Both the position numbers and the translations under genes were made by a program. Of a stretch of DNA of 64,000 bases, positions 10,856 through 20,796 are shown piece by piece; positions within the stretch are counted from its first letter, which is position 1, and every line of letters begins with the position of its first letter. Source of the DNA: Larix kaempferi (lineage: Eukaryota; Streptophyta; Pinopsida; Pinales; Pinaceae). The notes under the pieces are model-generated. The model worked only from the letters and a program-made list of their open reading frames with translations, searched no databases and was not told the DNA's origin. The stretch lies in the NCBI GenBank assembly GCA_027924585.1, contig BSBM01000440.1, forward strand, positions 9,976,001 to 10,040,000, written 5' to 3'.

Positions 10856-11781
10856 TAAAATTGTCCTCAGTGTTTCCTCCAATTCTGAACAAAAATGGAT
10901 ATGCCTCTCTCATGGAATCCTCCAACTCCCATGTTGCCTCATTAGGACCAAAGTGCTTCCACTAAAACCTTTACTTGTCTGATGCCTCGATTCCAAAACA
11001 ATGTTACTTTCATGTTGAGGATGCATAGTGGCTCTATTTGGAATTCTCCCTCAAGTTCCATTTGGATCACATCCCAATCAATCACATGGTTAGGATCATG
11101 TACTATTAAGCAAAGAAACATGAAAAACATTATGATATCTAGTGTTATGAGGAAATTCAATTCTATATGTAACTGGCCATATCCTCTCAAGCATTTCAAA
11201 TGGCCACCAATATCCGGGTGACAACTTGGCAGAAGTTCCAAGTTTCAAGGAACTTCTCCTTGACCTCACTCAAAGGTAAATATGATCCCCAACATTAATT
11301 TCATATGCACTATATTTTTATCTACATAGATTTTTTGTCTAGCTTGGGTTTCCTTCAAATTCTACCCAATCTTTTCAACCTCTTGTTTCATTTTCTTAAG
11401 CATTTCTAGCCTAAACACAATTCTATTCACTATATTATCCTAACTTCTTAGTTCCCTACACCTACCATATAAAACTTCAAATGGAATCATTCTCAATGTT
11501 GCTTGATACCCATTGTTATATGAAAACTCTACCAAGTGTAGATAATCCTCCCACTTGGATAGTTTATCCATCACATACAAGGAAAGCATGTCTTTGATCA
11601 CTTTATTTACTCTTTCTATTTGTTTATTTGTCTGTAGATGGTAAGTAGTGCTAAAATTCAACTATGTATTCATTTTTGCAAAAATACTTTTCTAAAATTT
11701 AGATGTAAACCTTGTATCTCGATCGGATAAAATTACTTTGGATAAACCATGCAATTTGAATATTTCTTTCGTAATATCCTT
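10856..11781 (-). pseudogene. TE4 integrase C-terminal half (decayed)
   Basis: The sense strand reads KLHGLSKVILSDRDTRFTSKF (second catalytic Asp), then the frame 11440-11661 with NKQIERVNKVI (catalytic Glu) and SYNNGYQATLRMIPFEVLYGR, then in 10942-11241 the tail DPNHVIDWDVIQMELEGEF and NRGIRQVKVLVEALWS, a chromodomain-like end. Frameshifts and stops separate these boxes. The N-terminal part continues across TE5/TE6 at 20664. Confidence 0.8.
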
Positions 11782-11839
11782 GCTATCTTCACCAGGGGTT
11801 CACTAGGTAGGAAATTTTATAGCACATGAGTTCATATTG

Positions 11840-12340
11840 TGTTAAGTTTATACTAATTTGACTAGCAAGATCACTGAAAGAAACATAATCACAAGATAGA
11901 CAAAGATTTTACCCTGGGAAACCCTCATGGGATAGAAAACCCAGCAAAGATTTCCTTAATAAGATGATCAACCAAATACAAGATGTAGTCCAAGACTAGA
12001 GCTCCTTCTCTACCTCCTATGCAGACCTCTCTCTCACTTGTGCACCACTTTCTGAATGAAGGAAGTGTGTGATAAGTGAGGAGCATCCTCCTCTACTTAT
12101 ACTTGTTTCCCGATTGACTTTTTACCCTATGGGGACGACCTCTCCTAAGAGGGTCTAATAACCCCTAATAAATAAACTCAGGGCCGACCCCCACATGGGA
12201 GATCTAATAACCCTAGTTACCACAATCCATTGTAGGAATAAACATCTCTGGATATACAATAGGGTCACCTCGGAGGGATGAGACATCTCCAGAATAATAA
12301 AGTACAAATATAATATTCTTAGAAGTTACAATATTCAACA
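11840..12340 (-). repeat. TE6 3' LTR
   Basis: 501 bp; in sense it runs TGTTGAATATTG to CTTAACA. It pairs with 19478-19978. Confidence 0.95.
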
Positions 12341-12350
12341 CTCCCCCTTA
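12341..12350 (-). other. TE6 polypurine tract
   Basis: Sense TAAGGGGGAG immediately precedes the 3' LTR. Confidence 0.85.
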
Positions 12351-12766
12351 ATGAGAAGGATATTATAAAAACATCTGCAGGAGCAAGGAGTCATTGACTA
12401 CATCATACATGACACATCTATAAATCATTGGAAGCTTTCTTCAATACATCATCATCAGTAACTCAAGCAGTTACTGGAACATCTTCAAGATCTTCAATAC
12501 TGGAACATCAACATCGTTAGTACTGAGTCTTCATATTCTACCACACTCGAACAACATCATCATCATCTTGATCTACAGCATCTGGATCATCATCTCGATC
12601 TACAGCATCGGGATCATCATAGTAGCATACTCTGAAATGCACACGATCTAATTATAGGATGATCAATCCTACTCACTTTAAGGACATAGGTCCATGGATG
12701 ATACAATCCAAATCAAGTTCCAGGATGATCAGTCCTTATCACTTTAAGACAAGTCTCATGTCTAGG

Positions 12767-13300
12767 GACGATGCAATCCCAATCACGTACCTTTTGAACC
12801 AAATGTTCAGGGATGATGCAGTCCTCTCACGTACCTTTTGAACCAAAGGTTCACGGACGATGCAGTCCTCTCACGTACCTTTTGAACCAAAGGTTCATGG
12901 ACGATGCAGTCCTCTCACGTACCTTTTGAACCAATGTTCACGGACGATGCAGTCCTCTCATGTACCTTTTGAACCAATGTTCACAAACGATGCAGTACTC
13001 TCACGTACCTTTTGAACCAAAGGTTCACGGACGATGCAGTCCTCTCACGTACCTTTTGAACCAAAGGATCACAGATGATGTAGTCCTCTCACGTACCTTT
13101 TGAACCAAAGGTTCACAGACGATGCAATCCTCTCATGTTCCTTTTGAACCAAAGGTTCATGAATGATGCAGTCCTCTCACGTAACTTTTGAACCAAAGGT
13201 TCAGGGACGATGCAGTCCTCTCACATACCTTTTGAACCAATGTTCACGGATGATGCAGTCCTCTCACGTACCTTTTGAACCGAGGTCCAGGGACGATGCA
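12767..13300 (-). repeat. Minisatellite of about twelve 43-44-bp units in TE6 3' region
   Basis: Each unit reads roughly ACGATGCAGTCCTCTCACGT then ACCTTTTGAACCAAAGGTTC. Most units contain the perfect inverted repeat GAACCAAAGGTTC. Units differ by a few substitutions and 1-bp indels. Upstream (12658-12790) is a degenerate pair of related 66-bp units. The plus-strand frames across it are by-products of the repetition. Confidence 0.9.
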
Positions 13301-13319
13301 GTCCTATCATCAATTTTCA

Positions 13320-13475
13320 GAGACATCTGTCTACGGATCAATTCTGGGACCGAAGTCCGAGGAAGATACAATCCCCAACTATCCACCAAGGAATTCATTC
13401 TTGAAGACATCTATCTACGGATCAATTCTAGGACAGAAGTCTGGGGAAGATACAATCCCCATCTGTCCACCAAGG
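13320..13475 (-). repeat. Tandem pair of about 80-bp units
   Basis: Two units share the blocks TCTACGGATCAATTCTGGGA and GAAGATACAATCCCCA with CCACCAAGG. They lie between the minisatellite and the end of pol. Confidence 0.75.
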
Positions 13476-13566
13476 ATCATACATCTTCCTGTCATCATCA
13501 CAAATATAGGTATCCACATCATCGATCTCACTGTCGATGCAGGCAATCTCATCATCAGTGACCACA

Positions 13567-16464
13567 TCACTCCCCCTTTCGAGGAGGGTCCTTCTGAACT
13601 ACACCAAGCTTGTCTTGCAAATACTCAAACTTTACTCGAGACAGAGTTTTGGTCAATATATCTGCAATTTGTTCATCAGTGCTCACATACTCGAGCTTGA
13701 TAGCTCCTTTCTGCACCATATCCCGTATATAGAAATATCGGATCTCTATGTGTTTTGACTTATCATGTAACACTGGATTCTCTGTCATCTTGATACAACT
13801 CTGGTTGTCAAACATGATCACAGTGGGATCCATTTCTAAGTCAAATAGTCCTGATAATATTTTTCGAAGCCATACTGCTTCACAACTAGCAGAGCAAGCA
13901 GCTATATATTCTGCTTCAGCTGTACTGAGAGCCGCACTGGACTGCTTCCTTCTAAACCACGAGATCATGGCAGATCCAAGACAATAACATCCACCTGATG
14001 TACTCTTCCTGTCTGAAACACTTCCTGCCCAATCAGCATCTGAGTAGCCATGCAATCTAAAGTCATGATCTCCAAGATAATATAGACCAAAATCTATTGT
14101 ACCCTTTAGATACCTCATCACATGCTTTGCAGTTATTAAGTGAACTCTTCTAGGTTCCACTAGATACTGACTCAAGGTATTCACAGCAAAGCATATGTCT
14201 AGTCTAGTATTTGTCAAATACATCAATGACCCAATAATCTGTCTGTATAGAGTCATATCCACTAATTCTGATGAGTCGTCAACTAATAACTTCAAGTTGG
14301 AGTCCATGGGAGTGGCCATGGCTTTACACTCCAACATATCGAATCTTTTCAAAATCCCTACTGTATACTTACCCTGATTTAGAAAGATTCCTTTTGGGTC
14401 TTGCCATACTTCCAGACCTAAGAAGTAGTGCATCAATCCGAGATCTTTCATCTCAAATTCTGAAGAGAGCTTCTTTTTGCACTCGATAATTTGTTTCTCA
14501 CTTCCAGTCAGAAATAGATCATCTACATACAACAATAATATAATAGGTTCATCATCCATAACTTTGAGATAAATATTAGGATCAGCTTTACTCTTGGTAA
14601 AGCCCATGCTTGTCAAAAAACTGTCAATCCTTCCGTACCAAGCTCTGGGAGCTTGCTTCAACCCATACAAATACTTTTTCAGCTTGCATACATGTGTTCT
14701 TCCATCTTTAACCTCAAATCCTTGTGGTTGTTCTATGTACACTTCTTCTTCAATCACACCATTCAGGAAGGCTTTCTTAACATCCATCTGGTGTAATTTC
14801 CATTTCATCATAGATGCAAGTGCCATGATTGCTCTAATGGAAGTGTACCTAGCAACTGGTGCAAATGTTTCTTCATAGTCAATTCCCTCTTTCTGAGAGA
14901 ATCCTCTGGCTACAAATCTTGCCTTATATTTTTCAATGCTACCATCTGCAGCATGTTTTATCTTGAATATCCATTTGGAAGATGCCACACTTTTATCTTT
15001 TGGTTTGGGAACTATATCCCAAACATCATTCTTCATTATTGACTGATATTCTTCTGTCATTGCTTCTACCCACTCTTTCTTCTGAACTGCCTCTTCATAG
15101 CTAGTGGGTTCTTGATCCACAAGATCACACATCAAATCCATATAGTTGGATACTAGCTTTCGTTTCTTCCTTTCTCTAGTGGAGCCTTCAGGGGCTCCAT
15201 ATTTTTTAGCTCCTTGAATAATGTCTCTGGCCCATGTTGGCCTCCTTTTTCTTGATAAGTTTGTAATAGGGGGTTCTTGTGGTTCTAACATGTCATGGTC
15301 TTCTGGTGTAGCATCTTCAGGGATGGGTACAACCTTTGTGATTCTGAGAGGTGCATCTTCTTCATAGACTTCTTCATGTTGGCACTTCCTGGATCTCTTG
15401 AGAGCTGCTTCTTCATCAAATGTCACATCCCTACTTATTTCCATATGATGAAAACCTAGGATGTAAATTTTGAATGCTTTGGATGATTCACAATATCCAA
15501 CAAATACTCCCTTCTTACCAGAAGGATCCAACTTGGTTCTCTTTTCTTTTGGAATGTGAATATACACTGGACATCCAAATATTTTGAGATGACTTGCTTC
15601 AGGCTTCTTTCCTGTGAACACTTCTTCTGAAGTCTTGAAATCAAGAGTACTATGGGATAGTCTATTTTGTACATAGACTGTTGTCCTAGCTGCTTCATCC
15701 CACAGATACATAGGTAGGTCTTGATCATGTATCATTGTCTTCACAGCTTCCATGATGGTTCTATTTTTTCTTTCCGCAACCCCATTTTGTTGGGGATTGT
15801 AGGGAGTGGTTATCTCCCTCTTGATCCCAGCTTCCTTACAAAAGTCTTCAAAATCCTTTGAAGTATATTCTCTGCCATTATCCGTTCTGATAATTTTGAT
15901 TTTCTTTTCTGAGTGATTCTCTATCAATGCCTTGAACTCTTTGAATTTTCCAAATACTTCATTCTTTCCTTTTAGGAAGTATATCCAAGTCTTCCTTGAA
16001 TAGTCATCAATAAATGTGAGATAGTATTCAAACCCACCCAGAGATGTGGAGGGAATTGGTCCACATACATCTAAATGTATTAACTCCAGGATGCTCTTAG
16101 TCTTTGTTTCACTCTTTGGAAATGGGTTCTTGATTTTCTTCCCTTTTGCACATCCTTTGCATGTGCCATCATGATCAACCTTTAAGTCCGGTAGTCCTAT
16201 AACTACTTTGCTCACATAGGGTATGGCTTTGTAGTTAATGTGAGCAAGCCTTCTATGCCATAGCTCATTGGGACTAGTGGCTTCATGAACAAGGGCAACT
16301 TCTAGATGACCCTTGAGTTTGTATAGACCTCCTTCCTCTTCACCAATAACAATTGCATCCTCAATTGATTTTCCTTTGGGCCACATAAGTACTTGTCCAT
16401 CTATTAATGCAACTCTAAAGCCTTTCTTTTCTAGCGCTGAAATAGAAAGTAGGTTCTTCTTCAA
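13567..16464 (-). CDS. TE6 Copia polyprotein segment: integrase, RT and RNase H
   Basis: A 965-codon open frame covers most of a Copia pol. The integrase zinc region has H70, H75, C102 and C105. The integrase core has D132, D195 and E231, a correct D,D35E spacing. The C-terminal GKKGVFVGY box is near 317-324 and an acidic linker runs 360-470. RT carries HQMDVKKAFLNG (D561), LYGLKQAPRAWY (599-610) and YVDD (646-649). RNase H carries SDADW (808-812), STAEAEY (847-853) and FDNQSC (885-890). All catalytic residues are present. The first Met is not the true start: the frame runs upstream into protease after one TAA codon at 16480-16485. It is the least damaged coding unit in the window. Confidence 0.95.
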   Translation of the reverse strand: MKKNLLSISALEKKGFRVALIDGQVLMWPKGKSIEDAIVIGEEEGGLYKLKGHLEVALVHEATSPNELWHRRLAHINYKAIPYVSKVVIGLPDLKVDHDGTCKGCAKGKKIKNPFPKSETKTKSILELIHLDVCGPIPSTSLGGFEYYLTFIDDYSRKTWIYFLKGKNEVFGKFKEFKALIENHSEKKIKIIRTDNGREYTSKDFEDFCKEAGIKREITTPYNPQQNGVAERKNRTIMEAVKTMIHDQDLPMYLWDEAARTTVYVQNRLSHSTLDFKTSEEVFTGKKPEASHLKIFGCPVYIHIPKEKRTKLDPSGKKGVFVGYCESSKAFKIYILGFHHMEISRDVTFDEEAALKRSRKCQHEEVYEEDAPLRITKVVPIPEDATPEDHDMLEPQEPPITNLSRKRRPTWARDIIQGAKKYGAPEGSTRERKKRKLVSNYMDLMCDLVDQEPTSYEEAVQKKEWVEAMTEEYQSIMKNDVWDIVPKPKDKSVASSKWIFKIKHAADGSIEKYKARFVARGFSQKEGIDYEETFAPVARYTSIRAIMALASMMKWKLHQMDVKKAFLNGVIEEEVYIEQPQGFEVKDGRTHVCKLKKYLYGLKQAPRAWYGRIDSFLTSMGFTKSKADPNIYLKVMDDEPIILLLYVDDLFLTGSEKQIIECKKKLSSEFEMKDLGLMHYFLGLEVWQDPKGIFLNQGKYTVGILKRFDMLECKAMATPMDSNLKLLVDDSSELVDMTLYRQIIGSLMYLTNTRLDICFAVNTLSQYLVEPRRVHLITAKHVMRYLKGTIDFGLYYLGDHDFRLHGYSDADWAGSVSDRKSTSGGCYCLGSAMISWFRRKQSSAALSTAEAEYIAACSASCEAVWLRKILSGLFDLEMDPTVIMFDNQSCIKMTENPVLHDKSKHIEIRYFYIRDMVQKGAIKLEYVSTDEQIADILTKTLSRVKFEYLQDKLGVVQKDPPRKGE
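13570..13580 (-). other. Second polypurine tract at the end of TE6 pol
   Basis: Sense GAAAGGGGGAG overlaps the last pol codons and shares AAGGGGGAG with the true tract at 12341-12350, 1.2 kb downstream. In TE2 the corresponding tract lies directly against the LTR. Confidence 0.6.
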
Positions 16465-16482
16465 ACCTGGTACATATAGAAT

Positions 16483-17023
16483 TTATTTCATCTTCAATGG
16501 TGTTCCAAAATCAAGCTTGTAGCGTGCTTCACCAATTCCCTTGATGGGATATTGATAATCATCTCCTAGAGATACCTTTTGTGGAGAGGTCTTTTCTTCA
16601 AGTCTTGAGAGAGTTTTCTTTTGACCTGTCATGTGCTTTGAAGCACCACTATCAATGAGCCATGTATCTTCTCTAGATATCACAGACCCAGAGAGTGCAG
16701 AAAATAGAACATATTCTTCTGCATTTTCTTTCTTTACTTTAGATCTTTTCTTTCGAGGCCTTTCCTCTTCTTCTTCTTCTTCTTCTTCTCCACTATCATC
16801 TTCTGCCATATGTGCATGATGTCTTTTGTGAACAAACTTCTTCTTCTTTGTTTGTGAAGTACAATTTCTAGCAATGTGTCCTAGTTTAAGACAATTGTAA
16901 CATTGAACTGTGGAGAGGTCTCTTTCTGAGTTTGTTCCTCTTCTCCTTTTAAATCTATGGGATGGTTGAGACTCCTTGTGGTCATATTTCTTGAAGTGAC
17001 CCTTTCTTCTTCTTTTGGTGTGA
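16483..17023 (-). pseudogene. TE6 gag zinc knuckle and protease
   Basis: This lies in the same frame as the downstream pol, separated by one TAA. It contains a basic stretch, the CX2CX4HX4C knuckle CYNCLKLGHIARNC, an acidic Glu run encoded by a GAA microsatellite (about 16771-16796), and the aspartic protease site DTWLIDSGASKHMTG. Its 5' end is cut by TE7 at the duplicated GTAGC. The open frame continues into TE7 for about 17 codons, which are not gag. Confidence 0.9.
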
Positions 17024-17028
17024 GTAGC

Positions 17029-18503
17029 TTTCGAGCACCCTATATGCAGATAGATTATTCCAACATACAGAGCAAACAAGATTTATTGTCAACTCGAGAA
17101 AGTCTTTTATTTCAAAGGATAGATGCACAATCTATGCTTAAACACCAAATCACTAAAATTGAATACTTTTATCCTCTAACAACTATGTCCATCCCAAAGA
17201 TCTGTGTAATCCCAGTTGTTGTCTAAATACTATAATCTCAATTCCTTTCTACCATGCATCAACAAGAAATAAAATAAGATTCAAACACAATTGCAGGTAA
17301 AAAGAAATCCTATTCACATCCTAGAACATGTAACTCACTTCTTCAATCTGATCACTCTTGAAAACCATAAGCAGAAACTGAATATTAATCTAGAAATTCA
17401 ATTGCAAAGGATTAAGTTCAGCTGCTCTAAGACATTGAATTACAGGAATGAAAATCAACAATCATAACATGAAGAATAAATTGCAAGGGCTAATGGGATC
17501 ACAACTTAACTGTAAGATGAACAAGGCTGTGTACAACTGTCACACGAATTGCATAAAGTTTCTTACTCAGTCGACTGTCACTCTGTACTACTTGCCAATC
17601 TCAAAGAAATATAATCTTAATTATACTGGAAATCCACACCACAATTACTACTGCTGCGTACAAAGAAGATATCATCAACTAAACATCACACAACACGAAA
17701 TTGAAGAATCCTAATTTAACTCAGCAATCTCTGTGGAAGACGGGCCCAGCCTTCACACAGAGATGCTGGCTGAACAACGTATTCCTTTAACTCAGAAGTA
17801 ACTCCTTATATTAACAGAAGAATGATTACACAGTTTGCTTTTTACTGCTAATACAATGAATAAATTCTTCGTTGTTCAACCCCCTGGGTCGAGGCAGCTC
17901 CCCATATTTATACATACAGATCGTAACATCCGATCCTATTAACGGGCAGCCATGAAGATCTCTGATCTTCAGGCGCCCTAAATAACACTAGCTGTTACAA
18001 TACGTGGCAAAGTAGAGACATAAAAATGTGAGAAAGTTGTTGATTGGCCCAGGAGTGGCGATCTTTCCAAATCACAACTATACTCGAGCAGCGACATACT
18101 AAAGATCTCCAATTATGGCGCATTCTGTTACAGCTGCCCTGTCACGGCTCCACCTAGGATGTTATATTGGAACCATGTGCCTTAATTGATGATCCGAGCC
18201 CCGAGGATCCTTTTTAAGCAGCGAACAACCCTCCTTTCAAGACTTGTTCAGCCCCACCTTCCTGCAGTCCACTTATCTCAAACTACCTTCATAAATCATA
18301 ACATGTTAGCACAATTGAGAGATAAACAACCTTAATTATCACAATCATAATCATTAATAAGATAGAGCAATGATCAGTCATACCTTGGCAGCTTGGGGAA
18401 ATAAAGTGAGGACAACAGGTCTAATTAACATGATAAATGGTGTAGGACAGGGGAAGGAAAGGTGATCAAGGATGATTAAAAGGGGCCAATTCTGGGCTCA
18501 ACA
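17029..18503 (-). mobile_element. TE7: 1,475-bp solo-LTR-like insertion in TE6 gag
   Basis: It is flanked by a perfect 5-bp duplication, GTAGC (17024-17028 and 18504-18508). In minus orientation it starts TGTTGAGCCC and ends GGGTGCTCGAAA, a loose inverted pair. A sense TATA box, TATAAATATGGG, is followed by LTR-leader-like sequence. No coding domain is seen. A solo LTR fits best, although the 3' end lacks the usual CA. A TRIM-like or other non-autonomous unit is the alternative. Confidence 0.65.
17901..17912 (-). promoter_or_regulatory. TATA box of TE7
   Basis: Sense TATAAATATGGG, about 600 bp into the 1,475-bp unit, consistent with an LTR promoter on the minus strand. Confidence 0.5.
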
Positions 18504-19111
18504 GTAGCCAAAGCTTGGTCATCCTCCTTGAGAAGGGCTTCTCTATTGGCTACCCTAGCTTCTTCTTGAATACAGTCCTCCCATACCACATCAAACTTCA
18601 TACTTTCTTTTCTGGCACACATAGTTTGGATGAATGACTCCTAGGGTCTAGTGAGACCATTTAGAGAATTCATAACTAATTCATCTTCATCAAGGGTATC
18701 TCCAATGGCATCTAGTTGTTCCTTGATTTGGGAAACCCTTGAGAAATAGTCTTGAATAGATTCTCCTTTGTTCATTTTGGTACTCTTCAACTGAGATCTT
18801 AAGTTCATCTTCCTGTTGATGTTCCTTCCTTCATACATTCTGGAAAGGGCATCATACATTTGTTTTGGAATCTTCTTGGATGCCACTTGGGGAATCAAGT
18901 GGTATTTAATAGAATCAACAATGATTCTGTTTGCCCTAATCAAATCCTTCCTATAATTTTCTTTAGCTTCACCTTCTCCAGGTTCTACAATCTCATCCTT
19001 GATATACTGGACAAGATCATTCTCTTCAAGAATGAGGCCAATTCTGTATGTCCATGCCCGAAAATTTTCTATACCCTCTAGCTTGTCTTCAAGCTTAGTG
19101 CTTGGAGCCAT
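18504..19111 (-). pseudogene. TE6 gag, capsid part
   Basis: The frame starts MAPSTKLEDKLEGIENF, a typical Copia gag start with the FRAW box, and continues through LDEDELVMNSLNGLTRP to a TAG stop at its lower end (about 18641). After the stop the same frame reads on (ESFIQTMCARKESMKFDVVW, then LLKEDDQALAT) to the TE7 junction. Discounting TE7 and one GTAGC copy, the frame joins the zinc-knuckle part without a shift. So gag has one nonsense codon and one insertion. Confidence 0.9.
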
Positions 19112-19465
19112 CTTCTTTAGGGATCAAAGATATTGAAGTTTCTCAAGGGATATAATAACACTTACCAGGAGATGTGCTTGATTGAAAGTTCTGGTGTGTC
19201 CTGTTTCTGGAAACTTCAACTTGTCATCTTCCGGATCTGTCACAGAATTTTTGGTTTACCACACTTTTGGTCAAACTAGGGTTTGACTTTCCCAGAGTTC
19301 TACCCCACCAAAAAGTTCAATCTAGGGCTCAAAAGTTCGATTTTGAGAAGGGCTATCTAGCCATGTAATCAGAATCCAAAAATACTAACTTTTGCAGAAA
19401 CCCTAGTTTTCACCAGAGAGAGAGAGAGATATTTTCACCTTGTGAAAGATGTCATATTCAGGCTA

Positions 19466-19477
19466 GCTCTAATACCA
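19466..19477 (-). other. TE6 primer binding site
   Basis: Sense TGGTATTAGAGC, one base different from the plant initiator tRNA-Met complement TGGTATCAGAGC, directly against the 5' LTR. Confidence 0.9.
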
Positions 19478-19978
19478 TGTAAAGTTTATACTAATTTGAC
19501 TAGCAAGATCACTGAAAGAAACATAATCACAAGATAGACAAATATTTTACCCTAGGAAACCCTCATGGGGTAGAAAACCCAGCAAAGCTTTCCTCAATAA
19601 GATGATCAACCAAATACAAGATGTAGTCCAAGACTAGAGCTCCTTCTCTACCTCCTATGTAGACCTCTCTCTCACTTGTGCACCACTTTTTGAGTGAAGG
19701 AAGTGTGTGATAAGTGAGGAGCATCCTCCTCTACTTATACTTGTTTCCCGACTGACTTTTTACCCTATGAGGCCGACCTCTCTTAAGAGGGTATAATAAC
19801 CCCTAATAAATAAGCTTAGGGCCGACCCCCACATGGGATATCTAATAACCCTAGTTACCACAATCCATCGGAGGAATAAACATCTCCGGATATACAATAG
19901 GGTCACCTCGGAGGGATGAGACATCTCCGGAATAATAAAGTACAAATATAATATTCTTAGAAGTTACAATATTCAACA
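19478..19978 (-). repeat. TE6 5' LTR
   Basis: 501 bp, ending at the TATTG target duplication. By-eye comparison gives about 96% identity to the other LTR. Confidence 0.95.
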
Positions 19979-20663
19979 TATTGGGGGATTCGATACTCTA
20001 AAAAATCAAAACAATATGTTTCCTACTATATAAGGGTCAAGGGTTATTTTTAATATATTAAAAATATATAAATATTAGGGGGAGTTTATAATTATGTATA
20101 TAGGGGCTCGAATAGGGTATTGGGGGTTTTGAATTGGTACTATGTCTAAAGTTGGTATAAATATGACTGTGTGTGAAGTCAGATTAGTGTTTGAATAAAT
20201 ATTTTATATGTGTGAAGGTGGTGTGAATCCAATTTTGTTTGGATTAGTGGTGTTTGAATAGGTATGATTTGTGAGTGAATGTGGTGTAAAGTTGATTGGA
20301 ATGACTACGTATGAAGTCAACCTATGTTCAAAGGGTTGTTCCCCATCTTGAAATATTTTCTCTCACTAAGATTTCATATGTCACCTTGAAATGTTTCTAG
20401 AGGTTATAAGACTTGTGCCATGTCACCATACTAAGGGTAAATATAAAAAGGTTATTAAAAATTTAATGGAAACATGGATACATAGGATATCTAATTAAAA
20501 TGGGGGTTTTTTAATTGGAAAGGTGTATTAGGTGGGGGGGTTCAACAAAAGGATTTTTAGAGGCATTCGTTAATATCTAGTGAAATTAGGGATATTCTTT
20601 AACATCCCATGATTTCATGTGCTATGTCATAGGTTCATAGAGTGAACCCCCCAGGGCTATTTT

Positions 20664-20796
20664 ATCAACCTTGTGAATATATTTAACTAGAATAAAATGT
20701 GCTACCTTCGATAATTTATCAACACCACAACCATGATTGAGTCATGATTTCTTGAATTAGTTGGTATTTCGATGATAAAATTCATATTTTCCACTT
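20664..20796 (-). pseudogene. TE4 integrase core, first part
   Basis: The sense strand reads MNFIIEIPTNSRNHDSIMVVV and then, in a shifted frame, SKVAHFI and VKYIHKVDKIA. This matches the start of the Gypsy integrase core, with the first catalytic Asp position of the DFI box changed to Asn. It joins 28287 upstream across TE8 and 11781 downstream across TE5/TE6. Confidence 0.8.

Larger units (their letters stand above)
11840..19978 (-). mobile_element. TE6: nearly complete Copia retrotransposon
   Basis: Two 501-bp LTRs, a primer site, gag, protease, integrase, RT, RNase H and a polypurine tract are all present. The target duplication TATTG is perfect (11835-11839 and 19979-19983). By eye the LTRs differ at about 21 of 501 positions. 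Gag is interrupted by TE7. With TE7 set aside, gag and pol lie in one frame with only two nonsense codons. It inserted into TE5. Confidence 0.95.
11790..20655. mobile_element. TE5: 722-bp hAT-like terminal-inverted-repeat element, split by TE6
   Basis: The element is 11790-11839 plus 19984-20655. Its ends are inverted repeats: CACCAGGGGTTCACTAGG on the left and, read inwards from the right, CCTGGGGGGTTCACTCT. A second matching block, ATAGCACATGA, follows on both sides. The flanks are GCTATCTT (11782-11789) and GCTATTTT (20656-20663), a 7/8 match to an 8-bp target duplication, as hAT elements make. It interrupts the TE4 integrase between DKIA and the following residues. No transposase frame is seen, so it looks non-autonomous. 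Confidence 0.65.

Noticed and set aside
12767-13300. Regular 43-44-bp array that could suggest CRISPR
   Set aside because: Units are directly adjacent with no unique spacers, lie in a plant retrotransposon, and show ordinary minisatellite drift.
13163-13758. Plus-strand open frames of 132, 141 and 73 codons
   Set aside because: They run through the minisatellite and opposite the end of TE6 pol; composition and overlap show they are shadows.
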